Assembly (NCBI GenBank): GCA_047629975.1
Contig: JBLHUT010000004.1
Location: forward strand, 1 to 40,426
Source: JBLHUT01 sp047629975
GTDB lineage: Bacteria; Pseudomonadota; Alphaproteobacteria; Rhodobacterales; Rhodobacteraceae
DNA length: 40,426 nucleotides
Direction of reading: 5' to 3'
The notes under the pieces are model-generated. The model did not search any database. It was not told the origin of the DNA and was given only the letters and a program-made list of their open reading frames with translations. Of this stretch, positions 32,059 to 40,426 are shown piece after piece; the stretch's first letter is position 1, and each line of letters begins with the position of its first letter. Both the position numbers and the translations under genes were made by a program.

Positions 32059-33915
32059 ATGGCCACAAGTATTGGTAAGAAATCCGCCAATGTCTTTGTC
32101 TGGATCCTGCTGTTGCTACTGATTATCGGCCTTGCCGGTTTCGGGGCAACCAGCTTTGGCGGCGGCACGACCGCCGTTGCAACCGTGGGCGAGCGTGAAA
32201 TTTCGACCTCTCGTTATTTCCGTGCCGCCCAGCAGACCCTGCGCAACTACCAACAACAGACCGGCACCGCGATCAGCGTGACACAGCCCGAAGGGCAACA
32301 ATTGCTCGAGGCACTGCGCGCGCAACTGATCCGCGCCGCCGCTGTCGAGAACGAGGCCGACCAGATCGGCCTGTCGGTCGGTGACGGCGAGGTGGCCAAA
32401 CAGATCCGCGCCATTCCCAATTTTGCCGCGATAGACGGCAGTTTTGACCGGACCGCCTATGAACTTGCCCTGCGCCAGACCGGCATGAGCGTGTCAGACT
32501 TCGAAGACGGTATCCGCCGCGACCGCGCCAGCGGTATCCTGCGCGGTGCGGTTGCCGGCGCAGCAAAGCATCCCGCCGTGTTTGCCGATCAGGTCCTGAC
32601 CTATCTGGCCGAAAGCCGCGATTTCAGGGTCGTGCGGTTTGACACCGATGTCTTGGGCGAGGACCCCGTACCGACCCCTGACGCGGCGGCGCAGCGCGCC
32701 TTTTACGACACCAACCCCGAGGTCTTTACTTTGCCAGCGCGCAAATCCATCACTTATGTCTGGGTCACACCCGACATGATGCTGGACAACATCTCGGTGT
32801 CCGACGACGATCTCAGACCACTTTACGAGGAACGGATCGAAAGCTACCGCATGCCCGAGCGGCGTCTGGTAGAACGCTTGATATACTCCGGTGCGCAAGC
32901 CGCACAAGAGGCGTCTGCCCGGCTCACATCCGGCGAGGCCGATTTTGACACGCTGGTCGCAGAGCGCAATCTGACACTTGAGGATGTGGATCTCGGGGAA
33001 GCCACCCGTGCCTCGCTCGGGCGATCGGCCGATGCTGTGTTCGCGCTGACCCAACCGGGCGTGACCGCGCCGGTCGAGACCGACCTTGGTCCCGCCTTGT
33101 TCCGGATCAACGCTGTTTTGTCGGCTCAGGAGGTCAGCTTCGAGCAGGCCCGCGAAGACCTGCGCAACGAGCTTGCACTTGACCGTGCGCGCCGGCGTAT
33201 CGACGCATCAATCGATGAAATCAACGACTTACTTGCGGCTGGCGGAACGCTCGAAGAGGCGGCACGCGACACCGACCTTGTTCTGGAAACGGTTGAGTAT
33301 TTCGCCGGCAGCCCGGAGATCGTGACCGCCTACCCTGCCTTTCGGAATGCCGCCAACCGCGTTACCGGTGCCGACTTTCCAGAGGTCATGACGCTTGAGG
33401 ACGGCGGCATTTTTGCCCTGCGCCTCGACGACGAACTGCCCCCCTCGTTGCAACCCATCGACGACGTCCGCGAAGCCGTGATCGAGGGTGCCGCACGCGC
33501 AGCAGACACAGCACGCCTGCTGGAGTTGGCAAACGAGCTGGTCGCACAGATGACCGTTGGTGCCGAAATTGGCGCGGCCGGACTTGAGGTCGAGAATTAC
33601 ACCCGCCAAGCCCGACGCAATGCCGTTGTCGAGGACGCACCACAAAGCCTGATGGAAGCGATATTTGAGATGAACGTCGGGGATGTCGAGACAGTCGAAG
33701 GCATTGACACTGTTTACGTGATTGCCCTTGATGCGATCACGGCGCCTGACCAGACAAACGAAGAGCTGACCGGCTTGCGCACAGCCATTGACCTGCAGTT
33801 GGCCCAAAGCCTGAGCGCGGATATCTTTCAGTTCTATTCCGAGGCCCTGACCGCACAGACGGGTATTTCGCTGAACGTGCAGGCCATCAACTCTGTCAAC
33901 GCAGAATTGCGGTAA
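32059..33915 (+). CDS. ppiD: PpiD/SurA-like membrane-anchored peptidyl-prolyl isomerase
   Basis: A periplasmic foldase of 618 residues anchored by one N-terminal helix (about 13-33). SurA_N-like chaperone helices occupy about 40-200. A parvulin-type PPIC region (about 230-350) is recognisable by VSDDDLRPLYEERIESYRMP followed by a divergent rotamase core, and a C-terminal helical region closes the protein. This is the PpiD plan, which helps outer-membrane and secreted proteins fold. The rotamase core is divergent, so isomerase activity may be weak. AAAAAGGAA precedes the ATG. The trpE start is only 3 bp after the stop, which implies a shared message. Confidence 0.88.
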   Translation: MATSIGKKSANVFVWILLLLLIIGLAGFGATSFGGGTTAVATVGEREISTSRYFRAAQQTLRNYQQQTGTAISVTQPEGQQLLEALRAQLIRAAAVENEADQIGLSVGDGEVAKQIRAIPNFAAIDGSFDRTAYELALRQTGMSVSDFEDGIRRDRASGILRGAVAGAAKHPAVFADQVLTYLAESRDFRVVRFDTDVLGEDPVPTPDAAAQRAFYDTNPEVFTLPARKSITYVWVTPDMMLDNISVSDDDLRPLYEERIESYRMPERRLVERLIYSGAQAAQEASARLTSGEADFDTLVAERNLTLEDVDLGEATRASLGRSADAVFALTQPGVTAPVETDLGPALFRINAVLSAQEVSFEQAREDLRNELALDRARRRIDASIDEINDLLAAGGTLEEAARDTDLVLETVEYFAGSPEIVTAYPAFRNAANRVTGADFPEVMTLEDGGIFALRLDDELPPSLQPIDDVREAVIEGAARAADTARLLELANELVAQMTVGAEIGAAGLEVENYTRQARRNAVVEDAPQSLMEAIFEMNVGDVETVEGIDTVYVIALDAITAPDQTNEELTGLRTAIDLQLAQSLSADIFQFYSEALTAQTGISLNVQAINSVNAELR

Positions 33916-33918
33916 GTC

Positions 33919-35433
33919 ATGAATGTGCTCTCGCCCAGCTTCGAAGACTTCGAAAAAGCATTCTCGAACGGCGCCAGTCAGGTCGTCTACACCCGGCTGG
34001 CGGCCGATCTTGATACGCCGGTGTCCCTGATGCTCAAACTTGCCGGTGCGCGCACCGACAGCTTTATGCTCGAATCAGTGACCGGCGGCGAAGTACGAGG
34101 CCGCTATTCGGTGGTTGGGCTGAAGCCGGACCTGATCTGGCAATGCCACGGCGACACTGCGCGGATCAACCGGGAGGCCCGTTTCGACCCGACAGCATTT
34201 GTCGATCAAGAGGCCGCACCGCTTGATGCCTTGCGCGCGCTGATCGCCGAAAGCAGGATCACGCTGCCCGTCGGGCTGCCTCCGATTGCGGCAGGATTGT
34301 TCGGCTATCTTGGATACGACATGATCCGGCTGGTCGAACATTTGCCCGATGTGAACCCTGATCCGTTGGGGTTGCCGGATGCGACCTTGCTCAGGCCATC
34401 GGTGATTGCCGTGCTCGACGGGGTCAAGGGCGAGGTCATTCTTGTCTCGCCTGCTTTCGCAAACAGCGGGCTGTCGGCACGCGCGGCCTATTCCCAAGCC
34501 GCCGAACGGGTGATGGACGCCCTGCGCGACCTTGAACGCGGCGTGCCCGACGAGACCCGTGCGCTTGGCGATTGCGCCCCTTCTGTTGGTGCGGGACAGT
34601 CCAATTTCACCAAGCAAGCCTATAAAGAGGCGGTTGAAAAGGCCAAGGACTACATTCGTGCCGGTGATATTTTTCAGGTCGTGCCCTCGCAACGCTGGAC
34701 CCACAGCTTTGCACAGCCGCCCTTTGCGCTTTATCGGTCGCTGCGCCGAACCAACCCGTCGCCGTTCATGTTCTTTTTCAACTTCGGCGGTTTTCAAGTC
34801 ATCGGGGCCAGCCCCGAGATCCTTGTGCGGTTGCGCGAGGGCGAGGTCACCGTGCGCCCGATTGCAGGCACCCGCATGCGCGGCCAGACCGAGGAAGAGG
34901 ATCGCGCGCTGGAGGCCGATCTCTTGGGTGACCCCAAAGAAATGGCCGAGCACCTGATGCTTCTGGATTTGGGGCGCAACGACGTGGGGCGGGTCGCACA
35001 AATCGGTACGGTTCATCCGACAGAGAAGTTCATCATCGAACGCTACAGTCACGTCATGCATATCGTCTCGAATGTGGTGGGCCAGATCAAACCCGAGGCC
35101 GACGCGCTGGCGGCGTTGTTGGCCGGAATGCCGGCGGGCACGGTTTCAGGCGCCCCGAAAGTGCGTGCGATGCAAATTATTGATGAGCTGGAACCCGAAA
35201 AGCGCGGTGTTTATGGCGGAGGTGTCGGTTACTTTTCGGCCGATGGTGATATGGACATGTGCATTGCGCTGCGTACAGCGGTGCTCAAGGACGAGCAGTT
35301 GTACATTCAGGCAGGCGGCGGTGTTGTCTATGACAGTGATCCAGAAGCCGAATGGATGGAGACCGTCAACAAGGCCAAGGCAATTCGGACTGCGGCAGAG
35401 AATGCGGGACGATTTGCGCCGCGCGGCAACTAG
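33919..35433 (+). CDS. trpE: Anthranilate synthase component I
   Basis: Makes anthranilate from chorismate with ammonia supplied by TrpG. The 504-residue protein has the feedback site LESVTGGEVRGRYSVVG (around 52-68) and the chorismate-binding domain: GASPEILVRLREGEVTVRPI, AGTRMRGQTEEEDRALE, then LLDLGRNDVGRVA, SHVMHIVSNVVG and MPAGTVSGAPKVRAM. It starts 3 bp after ppiD, so no trp leader or attenuator can lie directly in front of it. Its partner trpG is 2.3 kb away behind an opposite-strand gene. Confidence 0.97.
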   Translation: MNVLSPSFEDFEKAFSNGASQVVYTRLAADLDTPVSLMLKLAGARTDSFMLESVTGGEVRGRYSVVGLKPDLIWQCHGDTARINREARFDPTAFVDQEAAPLDALRALIAESRITLPVGLPPIAAGLFGYLGYDMIRLVEHLPDVNPDPLGLPDATLLRPSVIAVLDGVKGEVILVSPAFANSGLSARAAYSQAAERVMDALRDLERGVPDETRALGDCAPSVGAGQSNFTKQAYKEAVEKAKDYIRAGDIFQVVPSQRWTHSFAQPPFALYRSLRRTNPSPFMFFFNFGGFQVIGASPEILVRLREGEVTVRPIAGTRMRGQTEEEDRALEADLLGDPKEMAEHLMLLDLGRNDVGRVAQIGTVHPTEKFIIERYSHVMHIVSNVVGQIKPEADALAALLAGMPAGTVSGAPKVRAMQIIDELEPEKRGVYGGGVGYFSADGDMDMCIALRTAVLKDEQLYIQAGGGVVYDSDPEAEWMETVNKAKAIRTAAENAGRFAPRGN

Positions 35434-35492
35434 ACTGTTCCGAGGGATATTTCACGCGCCGCTCCCGCCAGGGGTTCCCCTGTTGGGCATGG

Positions 35493-35530
35493 CGGCGCAG
35501 CCGCGGCCCTTTGGGCCGGTGCCTGCGCCG
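35493..35530. terminator. Strong hairpin between convergent trpE and deacetylase genes
   Basis: An 8-bp perfect outer stem CGGCGCAG/CTGCGCCG encloses a 5-bp inner stem GGCCC-TTT-GGGCC. It lies 60 bp past the trpE stop and 63 bp past the stop of the opposite gene. No T tract on either side; a shared bidirectional end structure is likely. Confidence 0.5.
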
Positions 35531-35592
35531 CGGTGGTGCATCAGGACCGGTGGTCGCGCAACCTGTGAGCCGGCCTTTGTCCTCCGCCCTTT

Positions 35593-37548
35593 TCAACGGT
35601 TACCGAGAAGTGCCGACACAGGTGCAAGAACCACCTGCCCCGACTGGTCGCCAGCGGCCCATTCGAACAATGCGGCCACAGTTTCGACGTAAGAATGCGC
35701 GACGACAACGGCCGCGCCTTGCTGCGCTGCTCGCAGCACTGCCTTGTTGAGCGTGGTATTGACGGACGCGGCACCATCCTTCGGATCATCAAGCACGCGG
35801 AAGACAATGGTCGAGGCAAGGCCTGCTGTGTCGGCCAACTGCTTTGCCGGATTAAGCCCCGTGTCATAGACCACCATGGCATGACCGTTTTCCTTTAAAG
35901 CGGTGACGGCGTATCTGGCAAGGTCACGGCCCTGCGCAAAGCCGTTTTCGACAACATCCAAGACACCGATCACTGTCCCGAAGCGGGAGAGGTCTGCTGC
36001 AAGCGCGATTTGCACGTCAAGGGGCGTGGGGATTTCCGGCAATCCCGTAGCCAGCAGCAACACTTCAAATCCTGCGCCACGATAGAATTCGACCGCTGCA
36101 AGCGCGTCGGGATCGCGCGGATCAACAGCAAATGTGACAGGAAAGGGCAATGTACCCAGAGTTGCACGGTCGATCCCGTTTGCGGCGACATCGATCATGA
36201 TGATCGACAAAAGCGGGCGTGACAGGCCCTGCGCAAACACGGCCGCGTTTCGGCTCAGGGCCGATAGCTCGGCAACCGGCACCGCTGATGCCCCCATCGC
36301 CCCATCGCCTTGGGGCAGGGATATGCGCGGGATCGAAGAGACAAGACGTTCGGTCGACGGCTGCATCCGTTCTGGCAGACTGGCCTCCGCCGGTAGACGG
36401 GGAGGAAGTGTCCCACCTTGTTCCGGCCCCTCGGCCTGTGGCCGCGACGGGGACAGCGATGGAGATTGCGTCGGGGATGGCGCAAAAGCCGGTTGCGTAT
36501 CGTGCACCAGCGGAGGAACCGCACGGATAAGTGGTTGTGGCATTTGTGTGGCACCGGATGCCGGCAGTTGCGGATTTTGCGCTTGCGGTGTCAGGGCGGA
36601 CGGATCAACGGGCTGCACCATCGCACGCGGCGCGACCAACGCAGACGACAGCGGAGCCGCAGGCAAAGGCTGCGGCTCAGGCGACCGCACAGAGGAGGTT
36701 ACAATCGGCAGGGTCGGCGCGCCCGTCCCGGGCAGCAAGGACGAAGTGCCCCCAGGCGAATTGGAGACAGCCGAATTGGAAACAGGAGCCTTGGAAACAG
36801 AAGCTTTGACACCACTTGTGTTATTGTCAGGCAGATCAGCTATCAACGGTTCACGCGGGGCGTCAGGGGCCACGCCGGACATCACAATTTGCCCCAAAGG
36901 AGCACGCGGTGCTGCAATATCCGCCCTTGGCGTGCTTTCTGCCGAAGGTGCGGTCAGGCTTTCGGGCGATGCAGCAATACCGTGTTCCTGCTCCGTGCCG
37001 GTCTCGGATGCAGGCGCGGCACCGATCACAAAGGGGGTGCGTCCGGCCTCATCAAACACCGGAGAAATCCGACCCGCCGCCAAAGAGGACGACAGGCTGG
37101 GCGCCGCCAGCGGGGCCGTATCGGGCTGCGGGGGGGCAACCGCAATAATCGCTTCGGGGGCAGAAACACCCGGCACGACAGGAGCAGTATCCGTTTCCGG
37201 TAGCGCCGGCGTCATATCCGGGCGCGCTCTTCGAAACTCGGACCCTGCCGGCACCGAGAGCACCGATAGCCCTGCGTCGGACGCCATCTTGTCGAGGGGT
37301 GGGCTGGTCGGAACACTTTGCCGAAAGCCGTCCGACGTCGCATCAGGCCCGCGCAAAGCCGACAAGTCAGGCAAGGCATCAGGAAGCAGGTCAACGCCCG
37401 GTCCCGGACGCGCGCCCGGCAACACGTCAGCCGCGCCGCCCTCGGGCTGCCACGCCTTTTCGAGCGGCATCAACAACGACAGGTTCACAACCACGACCGC
37501 CGATACCAGCCCGCCCCAGAACATCCCTGAAAGGAACCTGCCGCCCAT
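35593..37548 (-). CDS. Divergent polysaccharide deacetylase family protein
   Basis: A 651-residue protein with an N-terminal membrane anchor (about 8-29), a very long Pro/Ala/Ser-rich spacer (about 35-430) and a C-terminal divergent polysaccharide deacetylase domain (446-651). The domain keeps the overall strand order and VVVAHSYVETVAAL near the end. The usual metal motif IDD reads IDVAANG, and the usual NNHMGS segment reads VLDVVEN. The catalytic centre therefore appears lost and the role may be structural, at the periplasmic face or in the wall. A 5-residue repeat lies in the spacer. It opposes trpE and is divergent from trpG. Confidence 0.83.
   Translation of the reverse strand: MGGRFLSGMFWGGLVSAVVVVNLSLLMPLEKAWQPEGGAADVLPGARPGPGVDLLPDALPDLSALRGPDATSDGFRQSVPTSPPLDKMASDAGLSVLSVPAGSEFRRARPDMTPALPETDTAPVVPGVSAPEAIIAVAPPQPDTAPLAAPSLSSSLAAGRISPVFDEAGRTPFVIGAAPASETGTEQEHGIAASPESLTAPSAESTPRADIAAPRAPLGQIVMSGVAPDAPREPLIADLPDNNTSGVKASVSKAPVSNSAVSNSPGGTSSLLPGTGAPTLPIVTSSVRSPEPQPLPAAPLSSALVAPRAMVQPVDPSALTPQAQNPQLPASGATQMPQPLIRAVPPLVHDTQPAFAPSPTQSPSLSPSRPQAEGPEQGGTLPPRLPAEASLPERMQPSTERLVSSIPRISLPQGDGAMGASAVPVAELSALSRNAAVFAQGLSRPLLSIIMIDVAANGIDRATLGTLPFPVTFAVDPRDPDALAAVEFYRGAGFEVLLLATGLPEIPTPLDVQIALAADLSRFGTVIGVLDVVENGFAQGRDLARYAVTALKENGHAMVVYDTGLNPAKQLADTAGLASTIVFRVLDDPKDGAASVNTTLNKAVLRAAQQGAAVVVAHSYVETVAALFEWAAGDQSGQVVLAPVSALLGNR
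36756..36800 (-). repeat. Three imperfect 15-base tandem repeats
   Basis: Three adjacent 15-base units differing at a few bases encode the spacer pentads S-K-A-P-V, S-N-S-A-V and S-N-S-P of the deacetylase-family protein. The repeat is a likely site of slippage-driven length change. Confidence 0.6.
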
Positions 37549-37694
37549 GGTGCAATCCTTATTGCTCGTAACCGCTCGTTTGAACTTAAGACTTTTTGAA
37601 TGGCCCTGCGGGGACTTGACCCCGACCAGCGCCTTGGCCCATGTATAGCCCGAGTTTCAACAAGGTTCACCCCATTTTGACGAAAGCGCGCCAA

Positions 37695-38276
37695 ATGCTG
37701 CTGTTAATCGACAACTATGACAGTTTCACCTATAATCTCGTGCATTATCTTGGCGAGTTGGGAGCCGATGTACAGGTCTGGCGCAACGATGCGTTGGATG
37801 TGGATCAGGCGATGGGGCTGAAGCCTGCGGGGATTCTGCTGTCTCCGGGGCCGTGTGACCCTGCGCAGGCCGGAATTTGCCTTGCTTTGACCGGGGCTGC
37901 CGCCCGAACAGCCATGCCCTTGCTGGGTGTTTGCCTTGGTCACCAGACCATCGGCGAGGCCTTTGGCGGCAAAGTGGTCCGGTGCCACGAAATCGTTCAC
38001 GGCAAGATGGCGACGGTGCATCATGACGGGCGCGGGCTTTTTGCCGGGCTGGACGGCCCGTTTCAGGCGACCCGCTATCATTCTTTGGTGGTTGAACGCG
38101 AAAGCCTGCCCGAGTGTCTGGAGATTTCAGCATGGCTGGAGGATGGCACGATCATGGGTTTGCGCCATAAAACGCTGCCGGTCGAAGGGGTTCAGTTTCA
38201 TCCCGAAAGCATCGCCTCCGAGCATGGCCATCACATGCTTGCCAACTTCCTCAAGACCCTGAAGGTGCCTGCATGA
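37695..38276 (+). CDS. trpG: Anthranilate synthase component II (glutamine amidotransferase)
   Basis: Supplies ammonia from glutamine to TrpE. The 193-residue class I amidotransferase begins MLLLIDNYDSFTYNLVHYLG and has the nucleophile Cys in LLGVCLGHQTIGEAFGG (around 76-92) and the His-Glu pair in VQFHPESIASEHG. LSPGPCDP forms the oxyanion side. I choose the ATG at 37695; the in-frame ATG at 37641 would add 18 unconserved residues. The trpD ATG overlaps its stop by 4 bp. The 146-bp gap to the divergent deacetylase gene must hold the promoter; no attenuator peptide rich in Trp is seen there. Confidence 0.97.
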   Translation: MLLLIDNYDSFTYNLVHYLGELGADVQVWRNDALDVDQAMGLKPAGILLSPGPCDPAQAGICLALTGAAARTAMPLLGVCLGHQTIGEAFGGKVVRCHEIVHGKMATVHHDGRGLFAGLDGPFQATRYHSLVVERESLPECLEISAWLEDGTIMGLRHKTLPVEGVQFHPESIASEHGHHMLANFLKTLKVPA

Positions 38277-39289
38277 GTGATGATCTCAAACCGCTGATCG
38301 GTCTGGCTGCCGATCGTCCGCTGACCCGCGCCGAGGCGGAAACCGCATTCGAGGCCCTGTTCGCGGGGGCTGCAACCCCGAGCCAGATCGGTGGTTTGCT
38401 GATGGCGCTGCGGACGCGGGGCGAAACGGTCGCAGAAATTTCTGCCGCCGCCGCCGTGATGCGCGCCAAATGCCGCCCCGTGCACGCCCCCGACGGAGCG
38501 ATGGACATTGTCGGCACCGGCGGCGACGGAAAGGGCACGTTGAATATCTCGACAGCGACCGCGTTTGTGGTTGCAGGAGCCGGCGTCGTGGTGGCCAAAC
38601 ACGGCAACCGGAACCTGAGTTCGAAATCGGGTGCTGCCGATGCGCTCACCCAGATGGGCATCAACGTGATGGTCGGCAGCGAGATCGCGGAAAGGGCTTT
38701 GAAGAGCGTCGGCATCTGCTTTATGATGGCCCCGATGCACCACCCCGCGATCGCCCAAGTCATGCCGACACGGGCCGAATTGGGAACACGCACGATATTC
38801 AATATCCTCGGCCCGCTCACCAACCCTGCCGGTGTCAAACGCCAACTTACAGGGGCCTTTTCACGGGCGTTGATCCGGCCGATGGCCGAAACGCTCGCGG
38901 CTTTGGGCTCTGACAGGGCATGGCTTGTGCATGGCGGGGACGGGACGGATGAATTGTCGATTGCCGGCGTCTCGTTCGTGGCCGCGCTGGAAGACGGGCG
39001 GGTCACTGAATTCGAGGTCCACCCCGAAGACGCAGGACTGCCTGTTCATCCGTTCGAGGCGATCATCGGTGGCACACCTCTGGAAAACGGCGTGGCCTTC
39101 GACGCCCTTCTGGATGGCCAGACGGGGGCCTACCGCGATGCTGTTCTTTTGAACGCAGCGGCGGCGTTATTGATTGCCGAAAAGGCCGGATCGCTGCAAC
39201 AAGGCGTTGAAATGGCGCGCGAAAGTATTGACAGTGGTGCCGCGCGGGCAAAAATTGTCGGGTTGGCCAACGCCACACAGGGCGCCTGA
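38273..39289 (+). CDS. trpD: Anthranilate phosphoribosyltransferase
   Basis: Joins anthranilate to PRPP. The 338 residues carry the PRPP loop VGTGGDGKGTLNIST (around 80-94), the KHGNRNLSSKSGAAD segment (around 107-121) and FMMAPMHHPA (around 148-157) with TIFNILGPLTNPA (around 172-184), all family hallmarks. It overlaps trpG by 4 bp and its TGA shares one base with the ung ATG, so translation is coupled on both sides. Confidence 0.97.
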   Translation: MSDDLKPLIGLAADRPLTRAEAETAFEALFAGAATPSQIGGLLMALRTRGETVAEISAAAAVMRAKCRPVHAPDGAMDIVGTGGDGKGTLNISTATAFVVAGAGVVVAKHGNRNLSSKSGAADALTQMGINVMVGSEIAERALKSVGICFMMAPMHHPAIAQVMPTRAELGTRTIFNILGPLTNPAGVKRQLTGAFSRALIRPMAETLAALGSDRAWLVHGGDGTDELSIAGVSFVAALEDGRVTEFEVHPEDAGLPVHPFEAIIGGTPLENGVAFDALLDGQTGAYRDAVLLNAAAALLIAEKAGSLQQGVEMARESIDSGAARAKIVGLANATQGA

Positions 39290-39960
39290 TGGGGTTGGAT
39301 GTCTCACGGCTCGGGGCTTGGCGCAACTTGCCGTTCTTTCAGAACGACAGCGGCGGGTTGGCCCGGATCGAGACAGCTCTTGCCGCCGAGCGTCGCGCCG
39401 TTCTTCCCCCCAAAGAGATGATTTTTGCCGCACTGGAGCGTACGCAACCCGCAGCCGTGCGGGTGGTCATTCTGGGTCAGGACCCCTACCCGACCCCCGG
39501 ACACGCCCACGGGTTTGCCTTTTCTGCCGATGCACACACGCGCCCCTTGCCACGCTCGCTGGCCAATATTTTCAAGGAGATGGAGAGTGATATCGGCGCG
39601 GCACCCGCCGGTGCGGACCTGCGGTTCTGGGCCGATCAGGGCGTTTTGCTGCTCAACACCGCGCTGACGGTGCCTGCGGGTGCTGCGGGCGGGCACAGCA
39701 AGATCGGCTGGCGGTCGCTGGTGACGGATATTCTGGATCATCTACAGCCCACCCCGCGCGCCTTTGTGCTGTGGGGGCGAGCGGCGCAAACACTGGGTGC
39801 ATCGGTCACGGGGCCCGCGCATCTTAAACTGGAAACAGCCCATCCCTCGCCACTTTCGGCGGCGCGGGGATTCTTTGGCTCAAGGCCCTTCTCCAGCGTC
39901 AATCGCTGGTTGGAAAGCCGCGCGGAACCGCCCATAAACTGGGTTCAGGAGGCAACATGA
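39289..39960 (+). CDS. ung: Uracil-DNA glycosylase (family 1)
   Basis: Removes uracil from DNA as the first step of base-excision repair. The 223-residue protein has the water-activating motif GQDPYPTPGHAHGFAF (63-78, Asp65; family 1 usually has GQDPYH) and the DNA-intercalation motif AHPSPLSAARGFFGSRPFS (184-202, His185). It starts on the last base of the trpD stop and ends in an ATGA overlap with trpC, so a DNA-repair gene is embedded tightly in the trp operon. No functional link to tryptophan is known to me; co-expression may be incidental. Confidence 0.93.
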   Translation: MGLDVSRLGAWRNLPFFQNDSGGLARIETALAAERRAVLPPKEMIFAALERTQPAAVRVVILGQDPYPTPGHAHGFAFSADAHTRPLPRSLANIFKEMESDIGAAPAGADLRFWADQGVLLLNTALTVPAGAAGGHSKIGWRSLVTDILDHLQPTPRAFVLWGRAAQTLGASVTGPAHLKLETAHPSPLSAARGFFGSRPFSSVNRWLESRAEPPINWVQEAT

Positions 39961-40426
39961 CCCATACCATTCTCGACAAGATCAAAGCTTACAAACTTGA
40001 AGAAATCGCAAGCCGCAAGGCCGCGCATCCGTTTTCGCAGATCGAGGCCGCCGCAAAAGACGCCCCCCCGGTGCGCGGATTTTACGAGGCCCTGCTTGGT
40101 GCCAGCCGAAACGGCTATGGCCTGATCGCCGAGATCAAAAAGGCCAGCCCGTCCAAGGGGTTGATCCGGGCCGATTTCAATCCGCCCGAGCTGGCACGCG
40201 CCTATGAACAGGGCGGGGCCACCTGCTTGTCCGTGCTGACCGACGGCCCCTCGTTTCAAGGCGACGACACATATCTGACGGCTGCCCGCAACGCGGTCAC
40301 GCTACCTGCGCTGCGCAAGGATTTCATGTACGACCCCTATCAGGTTGCCGAGGCGCGGGCGCTGCATGCCGATTGCATTTTGATCATCATGGCGTCTGTG
40401 TCCGATGCGCAGGCCGCCGAGCTTGA
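39957..40426 (+). CDS. trpC: Indole-3-glycerol phosphate synthase, 3' end cut by window edge
   Basis: Closes the indole ring in tryptophan synthesis. The first 156 codons are present (family about 265-270). The TIM-barrel motifs LIAEIKKASPSKGLIRADFN (around 58-77), CLSVLTDGPSFQGDDTYL and LRKDFMYDPYQVAEARALHA hold the catalytic Lys residues and the substrate-binding Ser-Pro-Ser. The ATG overlaps the ung stop by 4 bp. Confidence 0.96.
   Translation, partial: MTHTILDKIKAYKLEEIASRKAAHPFSQIEAAAKDAPPVRGFYEALLGASRNGYGLIAEIKKASPSKGLIRADFNPPELARAYEQGGATCLSVLTDGPSFQGDDTYLTAARNAVTLPALRKDFMYDPYQVAEARALHADCILIIMASVSDAQAAEL

Noticed and set aside
36134..37648. 504-codon plus-strand frame rich in Gly/Ser/Ala
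   Set aside because: Mirror of the Pro/Ala/Ser-rich spacer of the deacetylase-family gene; codon bias of that spacer removes stops on the other strand.
37549..37694. trp leader peptide/attenuator before trpG
   Set aside because: No short frame with tandem Trp codons and no alternating hairpins with a T tract in the 146-bp gap.
1..40426. CRISPR arrays, transposases, phage genes, rRNA
   Set aside because: No regularly spaced direct repeats, transposase or phage motifs, or rRNA signatures seen on either strand.

Overview
The window looks like a chromosomal segment of a marine alphaproteobacterium of the Rhodobacteraceae (Roseobacter group). The supporting signs are a VPLPA-type C-terminal sorting tail, a large B12-dependent ribonucleotide reductase (NrdJ), a tandem cold-shock-domain protein, a Rhodobacteraceae-like trp gene layout, high GC, and GTG/TTG starts with tight ATGA overlaps. 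Genus and species cannot be decided from the sequence alone.

Region 1 (1-10514, all minus strand) is an eleven-gene unit. A complete N-type rotary ATPase operon, atpD-C-Q-R-B-E-F-A-G, is followed by a second-type FtsH protease and a class I polyhydroxyalkanoate synthase that runs off the left edge. The order atpDCQRBEFAG, the small membrane proteins AtpQ and AtpR, the lack of a delta gene and a long b subunit with a delta-like tail are diagnostic of N-ATPases. An almost perfect Fnr box (TTGAT-N4-ATCAG) lies upstream of atpD, exactly where a class II Fnr-activated promoter needs it relative to a TATCAA -10 element. I read this as an oxygen-responsive ion-pumping, proteostasis and carbon-storage module.

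Region 2 (10515-17369) is accessory. After about 670 bases without recognisable genes come a four-helix membrane protein and an NAD(P)H-dependent FMN reductase, divergent from a LysR regulator. Next are three decayed genes on the minus strand (a glutathione S-transferase, a glyoxalase/VOC protein and a YcaC-like isochorismatase-fold hydrolase), still divergent from an intact LysR gene that seems to have lost its targets.

Region 3 (16521-21517) is an RpiR/SIS regulator divergent from a four-gene operon: a COG0212-type 5-formyl-THF cyclo-ligase paralogue, a Tat-exported THI5/NMT1-like binding protein, an ABC ATPase and a double-length fused permease. A TGAAAC-AAAA-GTTTCA palindrome sits in the promoter spacer. 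Family knowledge points to uptake of a thiamine precursor or a related pyrimidine.

Region 4 (21741-30635) holds nrdJ with an upstream NrdR-like box and a clear terminator, a VPLPA-CTERM surface protein, tRNA-Pro(TGG), a DUF192 protein overlapping a double cold-shock protein, pdxH (TTG start), and divergent from it fabI and gpt.

Region 5 (30800-40426) holds a class I aminotransferase, a PpiD-like periplasmic foldase 3 bp upstream of trpE, an oppositely oriented divergent polysaccharide deacetylase with degenerate catalytic motifs, and trpG-trpD-ung-trpC. A uracil-DNA glycosylase is embedded by stop/start overlaps inside the trp operon, and trpC is cut by the right edge.
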